NCBI GenBank assembly: GCA_947632175.1
Contig: CANROC010000028.1
Location: 1-33,140 of the forward strand
Length of the DNA: 33,140 nt
Direction: 5' to 3'
From: an uncultured Oscillospiraceae bacterium
GTDB taxonomy: Bacteria > Bacillota > Clostridia > Oscillospirales > Oscillospiraceae
Position numbers and translations under genes: made by a program. This document shows positions 23,850-31,137 of the stretch, piece after piece. Each line of letters begins with the position of its first letter. Position 1 is the first letter of the stretch. The notes beneath the pieces were generated by a model. That model ran no database searches and was not told the origin of the DNA. It saw only the letters and a list, made by a program, of their open reading frames with translations.

Positions 23850-24859
23850 TATCTTTCCTCCTCATTTTCCTCGTCATAGTATCTTTCGGACCGGCGCTTG
23901 ATGATGAGCGCGATCACAACGCCCACGCCAAGAATGGCGATCACACCGAGGGCGGCGTACACGGTGTTCCAGGGGAAGCTGACAGAGCCGCCCTGACTGC
24001 CGTTCCCTTGCGTGGGCTGCTGGTTTTCAGCGGGCTGGGGAGCAGTCGTGTCGGGGGCCTCCGTGCCGGTGTCCTCAACGACGGTACCCTGCCCATTGGG
24101 ATCGGTGGGGGTGGTATCCGGCTCCTGCTCCACGGGATTCAGCGACACGCCGCTGAAAATGGCCACATAGCGCACACGGTCAAGGCTTATCCTGCTCACC
24201 GTGCCCACATAGTCCGCCGTCACCGTGTAGCCGCTGACATAACTGCTCTTGGCGGTGCCGGAGTAGGTGGCCGTGGCGGTATACCGCTCATTGCCCTCGG
24301 AGCCAACGGTTTCCCACTGGATGGTCTGGAGTGTCAGCGTCCTGCCGTCGTCCTCCACCGTTTTGGGGATGTACGAGGTGTCCTGCCCTTCCAGATTGGG
24401 ATAGGTGCGGGTAGCGGTGACCTTCTTGGAGGAGCTTCCGTAGCCAGCCACTTCGACCCTCACCGTGTCCAGCTTCAGAGAGAGCACGCCGGAGAGCCCG
24501 TCCTCGGTGACCACCTCGCGTTCCTGGGGCAGCAGGGCCAGTACGGACTCCATGTCCTTCTTCTTACTGTCCAACGTCACCGTCTCGGTGTGCTGGCGCT
24601 CCTCATATTCGGGGAGCTCCTGCCGCAGAATGTCCACGAAGGTGTAAGCGAAGCCACCCAGCTCGAAGTCCGACCGGGGTATACCAGCGGGGTCCGCCTC
24701 CGGGGACAGGTCGTAGACCTTGCGGAGCTCCGTCCCGTCCTCCGAGACGGTGATGGAGGTGGGGTAGTAGGCATCGCTGTCGTCAGCGGCGAGGGCGGGT
24801 GTGAGAAGCGCCGCGCTCAAGGCAAAGAGCGCGGCGCAGGCTGTCAGGATGCGTTTCAT
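23849..24859 (-). CDS. Secreted, C-terminally membrane-anchored surface protein
   Basis: 336 residues from an ATG at 24859 with GGGGGTGAGG upstream; a GTG at 24868 is possible. A signal peptide (RILTACAALFALSAALLTPA) leads to a beta-rich ectodomain (repeated T.T.TY and V.V.GY segments). A Pro/Thr/Gln-rich stalk follows (about residues 240-290, TTPTDPNGQGTVVEDTG), then one membrane helix (VYAALGVIAILGVGVVIALI) and an acidic cytoplasmic end (RSERYYDEENEEER). Type I topology next to a sortase suggests a surface scaffold or sortase partner. I do not recognise the ectodomain. It overlaps the sortase gene by one base. Confidence 0.78.
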   Translation of the reverse strand: MKRILTACAALFALSAALLTPALAADDSDAYYPTSITVSEDGTELRKVYDLSPEADPAGIPRSDFELGGFAYTFVDILRQELPEYEERQHTETVTLDSKKKDMESVLALLPQEREVVTEDGLSGVLSLKLDTVRVEVAGYGSSSKKVTATRTYPNLEGQDTSYIPKTVEDDGRTLTLQTIQWETVGSEGNERYTATATYSGTAKSSYVSGYTVTADYVGTVSRISLDRVRYVAIFSGVSLNPVEQEPDTTPTDPNGQGTVVEDTGTEAPDTTAPQPAENQQPTQGNGSQGGSVSFPWNTVYAALGVIAILGVGVVIALIIKRRSERYYDEENEEER

Positions 24860-24872
24860 AGTCCTCACCCCC

Positions 24873-25277
24873 TCACATCGCCATCGTAGGGCCCGTGGGC
24901 GCGGATGCGGCGGTCTGCTGGGACTGGCGGTGCTTCTCGGCCATGGCGTCCATGGCCTGCCCGTAGGCGGCGATGGCGGTGGCGTTCAGCTTGTCATACA
25001 TCTCACGGGTGGTGGTGAACACGATGTCCTTGTACTCCTCGCCCACCTTCTTCTGAGGCATGGAGACGAAGGGTCCGTTCTTGCCCTGCACCAGCTTGGC
25101 GCCGCGAATGGCGAAGCAGCCGTTCACGTCCACCGAGAGATTGGCCAGCACCTGTCCCATATCGCTGACGGGATACGCCCGTACCGTGACGTCAGTGGGC
25201 AGGGCGGGCCGCTCCTGCTCCCTCTGTCCGGACACCTCCGGCGCTGTCTGCTTCTGTTCCTGTTTGGGTTTACTCAT
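24873..25277 (-). CDS. SpoVG-family protein with Met-rich tail
   Basis: 134 residues. After a polar 28-residue lead, residues 29-105 match SpoVG: VTVRAYPVSDMGQVLANLSV, then CFAIRGAKLVQGKNGPFVSM and PQKKVGEEYKDIVF. SpoVG proteins are small nucleic-acid-binding regulators of septation, sporulation and virulence in Firmicutes and also occur on mobile elements. The extra C-terminal segment (about 106-134) ends APTGPTMAM, a shared Met tail absent from chromosomal SpoVG as I know it. AAGGAGG precedes the ATG. It ends 4 nt before the GTG of the membrane-anchored protein gene, linking the accessory and surface modules. Confidence 0.85.
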   Translation of the reverse strand: MSKPKQEQKQTAPEVSGQREQERPALPTDVTVRAYPVSDMGQVLANLSVDVNGCFAIRGAKLVQGKNGPFVSMPQKKVGEEYKDIVFTTTREMYDKLNATAIAAYGQAMDAMAEKHRQSQQTAASAPTGPTMAM

Positions 25278-25323
25278 GTTGTTTTCCTCCTTGTATTTTA
25301 ATGTATAAAGCCGACGCGCGGCC

Positions 25324-26055
25324 TTATTTCATCTCCATCCCGCCCATCCCCTGGCTGGGTTCCGGGGCTGGGTTTCTAAGCTCCTGAAGCTTCTCTTTCG
25401 CCCAATCGGGCAGATACTTCTCGTCCAGAACGCCGTCGAAATCCTGCCGGTTCCAAAAGACTGTCTCGCCGTCGTCGATGCAGGTGGCAAGGACGGCTCT
25501 GCCTCTGGCGTTGGGGCTGCAGCCGAAGCCGCCTTGGGCGTACCACAGCTGGGCCTTCGGCGTCCAGTATTCCTCCTTCAGCGTGTCGGGAGAGAGTACC
25601 AAGACCTTTCCATTCAGGTCAACGCCGGAGAGGGGCGTGTACTGGCTTTTGTCTATGAGGCCAAGGGCTTCGTAAGCCTGCCTGACCTGGCCGATGAATT
25701 CCTCTACCGCAGGACGAGCGGCATCCACGTCAAAGTACATATCATGCTCCGGGTCGGGGAGGACGTCTATAGAACTGCTCCACTCTTCCATGCCCCTGCC
25801 GGCGCGCACTTTGGGGTCGAGATTGCAGACACTTTTAGCGAGAACATACATTGTCCGCTTGATCCCGTAATCCTCCGTCACACCTTTGGCGCAGTCGGGC
25901 GGGATATGCTCCCCGCCGCCGTCGCGGATAGCCTTCTCGATGGCTCTGGCGCAGCAGACATTCTCCTTGAAGCTCTCCCGCCAAAGCAACAGCTCATCCC
26001 GCCTCACGGCTTCGTCGTGGGTATAGCGGTAGATGAGGGGAAATTCATTCTCCAT
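25324..26055 (-). CDS. DUF3849-family protein with Met-rich tail
   Basis: 243 residues. The N-terminal half matches DUF3849 as I recall it: PLIYRYTHDEAVRRDELLLW, RESFKENVCCARAIEKAIRD and YGIKRTMYVLAKSVC. Residues about 145-225 add a beta-rich segment (KVLVLSPDTLKEEYWTPKAQ, then ARGRAVLATCIDDGETVFWN). Members sit on conjugative elements of gut Firmicutes; no activity is known to me. The C-terminus QGMGGMEMK is a shared Met tail, coded ATG-GGC-GGG-ATG; the next gene is 47 nt away with its own ribosome-binding site. The ATG overlaps the end of the AbrB-like gene by 11 nt. Confidence 0.82.
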   Translation of the reverse strand: MENEFPLIYRYTHDEAVRRDELLLWRESFKENVCCARAIEKAIRDGGGEHIPPDCAKGVTEDYGIKRTMYVLAKSVCNLDPKVRAGRGMEEWSSSIDVLPDPEHDMYFDVDAARPAVEEFIGQVRQAYEALGLIDKSQYTPLSGVDLNGKVLVLSPDTLKEEYWTPKAQLWYAQGGFGCSPNARGRAVLATCIDDGETVFWNRQDFDGVLDEKYLPDWAKEKLQELRNPAPEPSQGMGGMEMK

Positions 26056-26563
26056 AGACTGCCTCGCCGGACTTGAGGAGCATCTCCAGGGACGCGGGAC
26101 AGACGCCAGCGGCCAGAAGGCCCTCCATCATCGGCGCGGGAACATCCCAAAGCTCAGGCGGGTCGCCGGTGCTCTCGCATAACAGGATGCCGCCCTTCTC
26201 CGGGAATTCCGCATGGAGTACGGCGTCATCGGGGATATCCGCGATCTCCCGGAATTCCTCCGGGACCTGCATATCCACGGAGAAGTCCGTCTTACTGTAG
26301 GGACACTCCCCGTCGCAGGAGCCGCACTTCCCGTCACAGCTCCCGCACTCACCGGCAAGGTGAGCGGCAAGATCGGTGGAGAGCTCATAGAGCGCCCACG
26401 CCGCGCGGATGAGCTCCATGGCGTTCATGTTCTTCTTCAGCGCCACTACGCAGCCGTTGAGCGCGTTGCACTCCACTCCCTCGTGGGGTCCAAAACCGCT
26501 GGATCTAAGCGCCGCGGGCGGAATGATGGCGCCGTTTTTGGTAGTAGTCATATCTAATTTCAT
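26045..26563 (-). CDS. AbrB-like protein with a repeated cysteine cluster
   Basis: 172 residues. Residues 8-45 look like an AbrB/SpoVT swapped-hairpin DNA-binding unit (NGAIIPPAALRSSGFGPHEG, VECNALNGCVVALKK). Residues about 72-88 hold a direct repeat of Cys-Gly-Ser-Cys-Asp-Gly and end in CPYSK, seven cysteines in all. That is enough to bind zinc or an iron-sulfur cluster. A C-terminal helical region follows (APMMEGLLAAGVCPASLEML). A metal- or redox-sensing regulator is possible; the DNA-binding call rests on pattern only. AGGAGG precedes the ATG, 20 nt after the Dam stop. It ends GEAVYGE, without a Met tail. Confidence 0.72.
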   Translation of the reverse strand: MKLDMTTTKNGAIIPPAALRSSGFGPHEGVECNALNGCVVALKKNMNAMELIRAAWALYELSTDLAAHLAGECGSCDGKCGSCDGECPYSKTDFSVDMQVPEEFREIADIPDDAVLHAEFPEKGGILLCESTGDPPELWDVPAPMMEGLLAAGVCPASLEMLLKSGEAVYGE

Positions 26564-26582
26564 TTTCTTTTCCTCCTGTCAT

Positions 26583-27404
26583 TTAAAATAATGCTATTTG
26601 TTCAGGCTGGAGCCTGCTTCGCTCGAAGGGTTCATAGTTGGTAATAATGAGTTCAGGGAACTGACTGTTGGCCTCGTAACGCTGGCGCATCTGATGGAGC
26701 CGGGTCGTCTCGACGATGTATATCCCCGGAGCCGTGTAGAGCTCTCTTATAAACTCGTCGTCGTTGTACGAGAGGATGAACTTGCCATCGATGCCGAAGA
26801 GTATGTCACGCAGGCGGACGTGATCCAGCTCCAGGAAGCCTTTTTCACCGACATTTTTGTAAAACTTCTCGGTGTTGTGGTAGGGCGGGTCGCAGTAGTA
26901 GACGGTATCCGGACCGTCATAGTGGGGGATGAGCCTCCCGAAGTCCTGATGCTCAATGACCACGTCCTTCAGCCGCCGGTGGGCCTGCTCGATGATGGGG
27001 AAGTTGGACCACATATCATGGGGCTGGGCGGCGTAGCTTGTGAGGGCGGAGGAGTAGGAATAGCGGATGAGCTGATAGAACATGGCCGCTTTCTTGACCT
27101 GATTCTCCTTGCCGTGCTTTGCAAGCGTTGCCCGGACACGGTCAAAGTCCAGCCGGGAATTGAGAACGTATTTCAGCTCCCGCTGGAGCTCGTCCGGCCT
27201 CTCCCGGACGCACCAATAGAGGTTGACGAGCAGACCGTTCAGGTCGTTATACACCTCGAAATCCCGGCCGGGAGGCTTGTGGAACAGCACCCAGCCGCCA
27301 CCGCCGAACACCTCGACATACTTCGAGTAGTTCACCGGGAGCATACTGACGATCTGCTCCCGCAGCGCCTTCTTCCCGCCTACCCAGCTCATGAAGCTGT
27401 TCAT
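26583..27404 (-). CDS. Dam-type (D12 class) DNA adenine methyltransferase
   Basis: 273 residues. The N-terminal FMSWVGGKKALREQIV and VEVFGGGGWVLFHKP form the AdoMet-binding motifs I and X of the D12/Dam class. DPPY at 172-175 (VYYCDPPYHNTEKFY) is the catalytic motif IV, and ILSYNDDEFIRELY fits the following conserved region. It methylates adenine N6 in a short site, typically GATC for this class, though the site cannot be read from sequence. No cognate endonuclease is beside it, so it is likely an orphan that protects the element or affects regulation. The ATG overlaps the previous stop by 4 nt (ATGA), and GGAGG lies 10 nt upstream. Confidence 0.92.
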   Translation of the reverse strand: MNSFMSWVGGKKALREQIVSMLPVNYSKYVEVFGGGGWVLFHKPPGRDFEVYNDLNGLLVNLYWCVRERPDELQRELKYVLNSRLDFDRVRATLAKHGKENQVKKAAMFYQLIRYSYSSALTSYAAQPHDMWSNFPIIEQAHRRLKDVVIEHQDFGRLIPHYDGPDTVYYCDPPYHNTEKFYKNVGEKGFLELDHVRLRDILFGIDGKFILSYNDDEFIRELYTAPGIYIVETTRLHQMRQRYEANSQFPELIITNYEPFERSRLQPEQIALF

Positions 27405-27724
27405 CCGTCCCGGCCTCCGACCGGGTCCTGCCGCTCCCCAAAGTCTGCGAGGGCGCCCTCCAAGCCGACGATGGCCTTCTCGACGCCAGCCTGGAGCTTG
27501 CGGAGGCTCCTGATGGTGGCGTAGATTTCCCCGGCTGTCTCAGCGTAGAAGTAGCCCTCCTTCCCGCTGGCGATGGGGACGCCCCTGCACCTCAGAGCGT
27601 TGACCTGCACCCGGAGCAGGGAGCCATCGGTGTGGGCGGCGTGCTTCAAATCCTCCGCTTTCATGGCGTTCTTCCTGCCGTAGCATCTCGTGCGGAGAAA
27701 CGCCGCCAATTCTTCTCTTTTCAT
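27401..27724 (-). CDS. Small winged-helix-like protein coupled to the adenine methylase
   Basis: 107 residues. MKREELAAFLRTRCYGRKNA, MKAEDLKHAAHTDGSLLRVQ and VNALRCRGVPIASGKEGYFY fit a helix-turn-helix with a wing, a pattern I recall beside phage and element methylases. Residues 68-95 form a helix (IRSLRKLQAGVEKAIVGLEG). It probably binds DNA as a regulator or specificity helper for the overlapping Dam gene. AAAGGAA lies before the ATG, and a terminator sits about 40 nt upstream. Function is inferred. Confidence 0.65.
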   Translation of the reverse strand: MKREELAAFLRTRCYGRKNAMKAEDLKHAAHTDGSLLRVQVNALRCRGVPIASGKEGYFYAETAGEIYATIRSLRKLQAGVEKAIVGLEGALADFGERQDPVGGRDG

Positions 27725-27765
27725 TTTTCATTCCTTTCCGGGGCTCGTTTTCCCGAAAAGGGCAC

Positions 27766-27808
27766 AAAAAAAGAAGGGGCCGTCGTCCCTTTCAGGAAAA
27801 CGGCCCCT
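27766..27808 (-). terminator. Intrinsic terminator after the ArdA gene
   Basis: AGGGGCCGT (27775-27783) pairs with ACGGCCCCT (27800-27808). The minus strand ends TCTTTTTTTGTG. It lies about 45 nt after the ArdA stop and about 40 nt before the winged-helix gene. Confidence 0.82.
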
Positions 27809-27850
27809 ATACATTATATATTTACTATATTGCTATTGCTTTTCTGCTGC

Positions 27851-29026
27851 CTACATCATGCTCATCCCTCCCATCTGCGGCTCCTGGCAGACTGCCTGAA
27901 TGGGCTGCCGGTCCTTCCGCTCGATGCCTCCGTAGGGGGTCATGGAGATGTTCTGCTCCTCAAGGAGCTTTTCCCCATACCTATGGAGTTCTACGAAGGG
28001 AAGCAGGGTCGCCCTGTCGTTTTCGCCCAGCAAAACCGACAGCTCGTCCAGCGCCACGGCTTCAGGTCCGTCAAATTTGCGAGTGAACCAATATGAGTCA
28101 ACGCTGTCCATGAGCCTCATAGCGTTGGAGAGGTCAGAGCATCGGGTGGCCTCGACGAGAGCTTTGTATGCCAGAAGGTCGCTCTGCGGGAGGTCGCGGA
28201 GCTGTTTGGCGGTGTGGTTTGCGTAGCCGATGTTGTCCTCCTGACTGAAGGCGTCCCGCAGTGCCGGAACAAGGCAGTCTACGCAGCGCCAGGAGAGAAC
28301 AGACAAATCATTGGCTCCTAACTGTGCGCGGACGTTGTCGATCGCAGCGCGGCCACATGGAAGTTCCAGAGTCATCGACTGGCCGGAATCCATTATGGAC
28401 ACCTCCAACAGCGCCGTATAGTCCGGCTTTTTCGGTGTCAGGTCCAGGTCCTTGAATTCCTCCTTCAAGTCATCGATCCTCACCACGTATCCACGTTCTC
28501 TGATGAAGGCTCCGCACTCCCGGTCCGCCATCAGCTTGCCTATTGCTTCAAAGTTCAGAAAACCCCACGCCTGTTCCTGTACGTTCTCCAGCTCCGGCAC
28601 AAAGCCGTTCTCGGCGTAGAACTTGCCAAGGGAGGCGAGATCCGTGGCCTCATACAGCACCTGACAGCTGTCTACGCTGGAGGCAAGGTCATAGAGCCGG
28701 GGGATGTCTATCCCCACGCCGTTGTTTTCATCTATCCGCACCAGACCCTCAAAGGCGTCTATTTGCCATCCCTCCAGCGTCGTCAGCTTATTCGCCAGAG
28801 CGTTCAGCGCCCGAAGGTTCTCCTCCTCGCCGATGTGGGACCGCAAAAACAGGAAGTCACCAAAGCTCTCCACGGACACCAGCGTCTCACCGCCCTCGCC
28901 GTCCCGAACCTTTTGGAGCGCGTCCTCCAGCTCGTACTCCGTGGCCGGCAGAACGATGTCCGCTGACGGTCCACAGAAGCCATCTCTCCAGTTGTACACG
29001 CAGGCGGAGAAGATGACCTTATCCAA
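27851..29026 (-). CDS. ArdA-type anti-restriction protein with Met-rich tail
   Basis: 391 residues, about twice normal ArdA. The first 200 residues follow Ard[61 protein letters not shown] and [20 protein letters not shown]. The rest (about 205-370) is a second unit ([20 protein letters not shown], then [20 protein letters not shown]), perhaps a diverged ArdA-like half. ArdA mimics DNA and blocks type I restriction enzymes in the new host after conjugation. The TTG start at 29026 overlaps the DUF4314 gene, whose tail codons GGGAGG act as ribosome-binding site. The end, PQMGGMSMM, is a clear shared tail, with no gene directly behind it. Confidence 0.8.
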   Translation of the reverse strand: MDKVIFSACVYNWRDGFCGPSADIVLPATEYELEDALQKVRDGEGGETLVSVESFGDFLFLRSHIGEEENLRALNALANKLTTLEGWQIDAFEGLVRIDENNGVGIDIPRLYDLASSVDSCQVLYEATDLASLGKFYAENGFVPELENVQEQAWGFLNFEAIGKLMADRECGAFIRERGYVVRIDDLKEEFKDLDLTPKKPDYTALLEVSIMDSGQSMTLELPCGRAAIDNVRAQLGANDLSVLSWRCVDCLVPALRDAFSQEDNIGYANHTAKQLRDLPQSDLLAYKALVEATRCSDLSNAMRLMDSVDSYWFTRKFDGPEAVALDELSVLLGENDRATLLPFVELHRYGEKLLEEQNISMTPYGGIERKDRQPIQAVCQEPQMGGMSMM

Positions 29027-30002
29027 AGCTCATCCCTCCCATCTGCGGTCCCTTCTGCTCCCACGCTTTGGGATCAGCGCCGGGGACGGTCCAGCCGTGC
29101 ATACTTCCCGTTTCCATGGCTTGACGTTGAGCGGAGGTGACACCGAGGCGCTCATTCAGGTGGTCTGCCAGCGCCTCATTGCGTTGGCGGTCGTTCGTAC
29201 TCCAGTCCGAGGGGTAATAGCCTGACTCGCCGCGCTTGATGCAGATGAGGTCCCCCTGGCCGGGGAGGACGGAGAAGCACATCTCCGGCAGGCCCTCGGC
29301 AAGTTTGGGCGCAAACCGCTCCTGCTCCGTCTGAATGCTCCAGTTCTCCGAATTCCAGAGGTGGACGTTCAGGACTCCATCCGAAACCTTGAGGTCCCGC
29401 TGCTCGAAGCCCTCGCCTACGCCGTCAGACGCCTGCCCGGAGATAAACTCTTTAAGAGTCGATAGCTCCTCCGGCGTAAGCTCGCCGGCGACCTTGCACT
29501 CGGCCACGCCCCAAAGCTGGCCATCGCGCTCCTCCACGGTAAACTCGGCGGAGCGGACCTTGCGGTTCACCACGTCCTCCTCATCGTACCAGTGCATGAG
29601 ACCGCTCTCGCTCTCCTCCGGCAGCCGTTCACCGACGAGGGCGCGGGAGATCAGGCCCTCATAGGCAAGAAGGTCGCGCCCATCCAGCTCCGTGCCCTCA
29701 TTTTCAAGGTCGCCCCATCGGTTGCGCTCAAAAAGCTCGGCGGTCAGAGGCATATAGAGCTTCAGGGTATGCGCTTCCGGGGGCAGCACTGTGAAGCTGT
29801 CCTTCCCGACCACCACGCCAAGGGTCCGGCCATTGTCCCACTTCACGCCGAAGGTCCCAAGGTCGTCAATGTATTGAAGCGTCCCCATGCTCCCCGGTTT
29901 GATGGGGTTTGGGTCATCCGCGCCCATCTGCCGGAGCTTGATCCGCGACCCCACGGGATACTGCTCCCGCAGAAAATCCAGCCATTCCTGAGATATTGCC
30001 AT
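29019..30002 (-). CDS. DUF4314 protein with Met-rich tail
   Basis: 327 residues. Residues 17-67 are a DUF4314 domain ([46 protein letters not shown]), a small SH3-like barrel on mobile elements. The middle (about 95-235) has a segment pattern [40 protein letters not shown] that I recall from anti-restriction-type accessory proteins. The C-terminus [10 protein letters not shown] is a shared tail, and its codons contain the ribosome-binding site of the overlapping ArdA gene. The ATG directly follows the preceding TAA. Activity unknown; an establishment role beside ArdA is inferred. Confidence 0.8.
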   Translation of the reverse strand: MAISQEWLDFLREQYPVGSRIKLRQMGADDPNPIKPGSMGTLQYIDDLGTFGVKWDNGRTLGVVVGKDSFTVLPPEAHTLKLYMPLTAELFERNRWGDLENEGTELDGRDLLAYEGLISRALVGERLPEESESGLMHWYDEEDVVNRKVRSAEFTVEERDGQLWGVAECKVAGELTPEELSTLKEFISGQASDGVGEGFEQRDLKVSDGVLNVHLWNSENWSIQTEQERFAPKLAEGLPEMCFSVLPGQGDLICIKRGESGYYPSDWSTNDRQRNEALADHLNERLGVTSAQRQAMETGSMHGWTVPGADPKAWEQKGPQMGGMSFG

Positions 30003-30395
30003 TTACATCATCTCCATTCTCATCGTATTGTTCTGCTCTGCCATACTCATCTGCGGCTCGTAGACCTCCATCTCGTAGAGCACCTTCGGCTCGTTGCTCC
30101 GGGAGTCCATCACCGTTATGGAGCTGCCGTTGAACTTGTACATCCCGGCCTTCTCAAAATCTGACCGAAACCCCATGCCGTGGTTTATATTCGAGTATTT
30201 GTGTTTGGGCTGGTCCTTTATTTTGGAGTAGAAGCAGTTGGTCTGTACGGTGGTCACCACCCGCGTCAGCCCCACGATCTCCGGGTGCTTGGAGTGGTAA
30301 GTGGCCCGAATCTCCGTCCCCGGCTTTATGAGCCGCTTCAGCTCCGCCAGATTCTTGATCTGGCAGGGCGTTCTTTCTTCGTTTTCCTCTGCCAT
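30003..30395 (-). CDS. Small unknown protein with Met-rich tail
   Basis: 130 residues, no membrane segment. CQIKNLAELKRLIKPGTEIR, ATYHSKHPEIVGLTRVVTTV, QTNCFYSK and GMGFRSDFEKAGMYKFNGSS suggest a small beta barrel; I do not know the family. The end, NTMRMEMM, is a shared Met tail, and GGAG within it can serve the next gene, whose ATG follows the stop directly. AAAGGGGG lies before its own ATG. It is the first gene of the minus-strand run beyond hicAB, so a promoter should lie in the 107 nt shared with the divergent hicA, but I see no clear one on this strand. Confidence 0.7.
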   Translation of the reverse strand: MAEENEERTPCQIKNLAELKRLIKPGTEIRATYHSKHPEIVGLTRVVTTVQTNCFYSKIKDQPKHKYSNINHGMGFRSDFEKAGMYKFNGSSITVMDSRSNEPKVLYEMEVYEPQMSMAEQNNTMRMEMM

Positions 30396-30449
30396 TTCAC
30401 ATTCCCCCTTTCAATTTCAGTTATTGTAGTGATTCCTCACAACATTTTC

Positions 30450-30479
30450 TTGACACCATATATGACACCATGCTATACT
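30450..30479 (+). promoter_or_regulatory. hicAB promoter with direct-repeat operator
   Basis: TTGACA (30450-30455) and TATACT (30474-30479) with an 18-bp spacer and an extended -10 TGC. The 9-bp TGACACCAT occurs twice, at 30451-30459 and 30463-30471, 12 bp apart and inside the promoter, a likely site for HicB autorepression. A GGAGAGGA ribosome-binding site lies 8-15 nt before the hicA ATG. Confidence 0.75.
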
Positions 30480-30502
30480 GATACAGGAGAGGAAGTGCAA
30501 CG

Positions 30503-30754
30503 ATGAGCCAATTGGATAAGCTGATTGAGGATATACTAAGGCTTGATCCCGGTGTGCGGTTCGAGGAGCTCTACAAGGTCCTCGTCAAGCTCGGCTACAC
30601 CCCCGGCGCGCCGCGGAACGGCAGCAGTCACTATACCTTCCGCAAACCCGGATGTATGCCCATCACGATCCCGAAGAAGTCGCCAGTCAACAAAGCCTAC
30701 ATCGCCATCGTCGCCGATGTGCTCAGAGCGGATATAGAGGAGGATTCTCAATGA
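30503..30754 (+). CDS. hicA: HicA-type toxin (mRNA interferase)
   Basis: 83 residues. The HicA double-stranded-RNA-binding-like fold is shown by RFEELYKVLVKLGYTPGAPR and the catalytic-histidine motif GSSHYTFRKP (His43) followed by CMPITIPKKSPVNKAYIAIV. HicA cleaves mRNA until bound by HicB. It is the only plus-strand block in the window, with a strong promoter and a terminator of its own. It overlaps hicB by 4 nt (ATGA). It probably stabilises the element by post-segregational killing. Confidence 0.92.
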   Translation: MSQLDKLIEDILRLDPGVRFEELYKVLVKLGYTPGAPRNGSSHYTFRKPGCMPITIPKKSPVNKAYIAIVADVLRADIEEDSQ

Positions 30755-31098
30755 AGGATATTGAATATTACATGTCCCTGCCCTATCGGGTGGAAGTCGT
30801 GGAGGACAAGGAGGAGGGCGGATGGGCGCTCCACTGCCCGGAGCTCCCCGGCTGCGCTACCTACGCCGGCAGCGTGGAGGAGGGCTTCCGGCTCCTGGAG
30901 GACGCCAAGCGCTCGTGGATTGAGGCTTGCATCGAGGACGGGCGGGAGATCCCGGAGCCACTTGACCCCGAAGCGTACAGCGGCCAGTTCAAGCTTCGCA
31001 TCCCCAAGTCCCTGCACCGCCTCCTGGCCCAGCGCTCCAGCGAGGAGGGCGTGTCCATGAACCAATACTGCGTTTATCTCCTGAGCCGCGGAGTATAA
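30751..31098 (+). CDS. hicB: HicB-type antitoxin
   Basis: 115 residues from the ATG overlapping the hicA stop. The N-terminal partly degraded RNase-H-like fold (YRVEVVEDKEEGGWALHCPE, LPGCATYAGSVEEGFRLLED) is followed by a ribbon-helix-helix C-terminus (GQFKLRIPKSLHRLLAQRSS, then SMNQYCVYLLSRG). It binds HicA and represses the pair, probably through the TGACACCAT repeats. A terminator follows 6 nt after the stop. Confidence 0.92.
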   Translation: MKDIEYYMSLPYRVEVVEDKEEGGWALHCPELPGCATYAGSVEEGFRLLEDAKRSWIEACIEDGREIPEPLDPEAYSGQFKLRIPKSLHRLLAQRSSEEGVSMNQYCVYLLSRGV

Positions 31099-31104
31099 CC
31101 CTCG

Positions 31105-31134
31105 CCGCCGCCTGATTGGGCGGCGGTTTTTGTT
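31105..31134 (+). terminator. Intrinsic terminator of hicAB
   Basis: CCGCCGCC (31105-31112) pairs with GGCGGCGG (31119-31126), loop TGATTG, followed by TTTTTGTT. The minus-strand gene ending at 31138 runs into the same stem but without a T-tract after it. Confidence 0.88.
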
Positions 31135-31137
31135 ATC

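Noticed and set aside
27809-27850. TATAAT-like sequence on the minus strand before the 27766 terminator
   Set aside because: No -35 at proper spacing, and transcription would run straight into the terminator; AT-rich chance match is likelier.
31105-31134. Bidirectional terminator between hicB and the converging gene
   Set aside because: The T-tract is only on the plus-strand side; the minus strand has no U-run after the stem.
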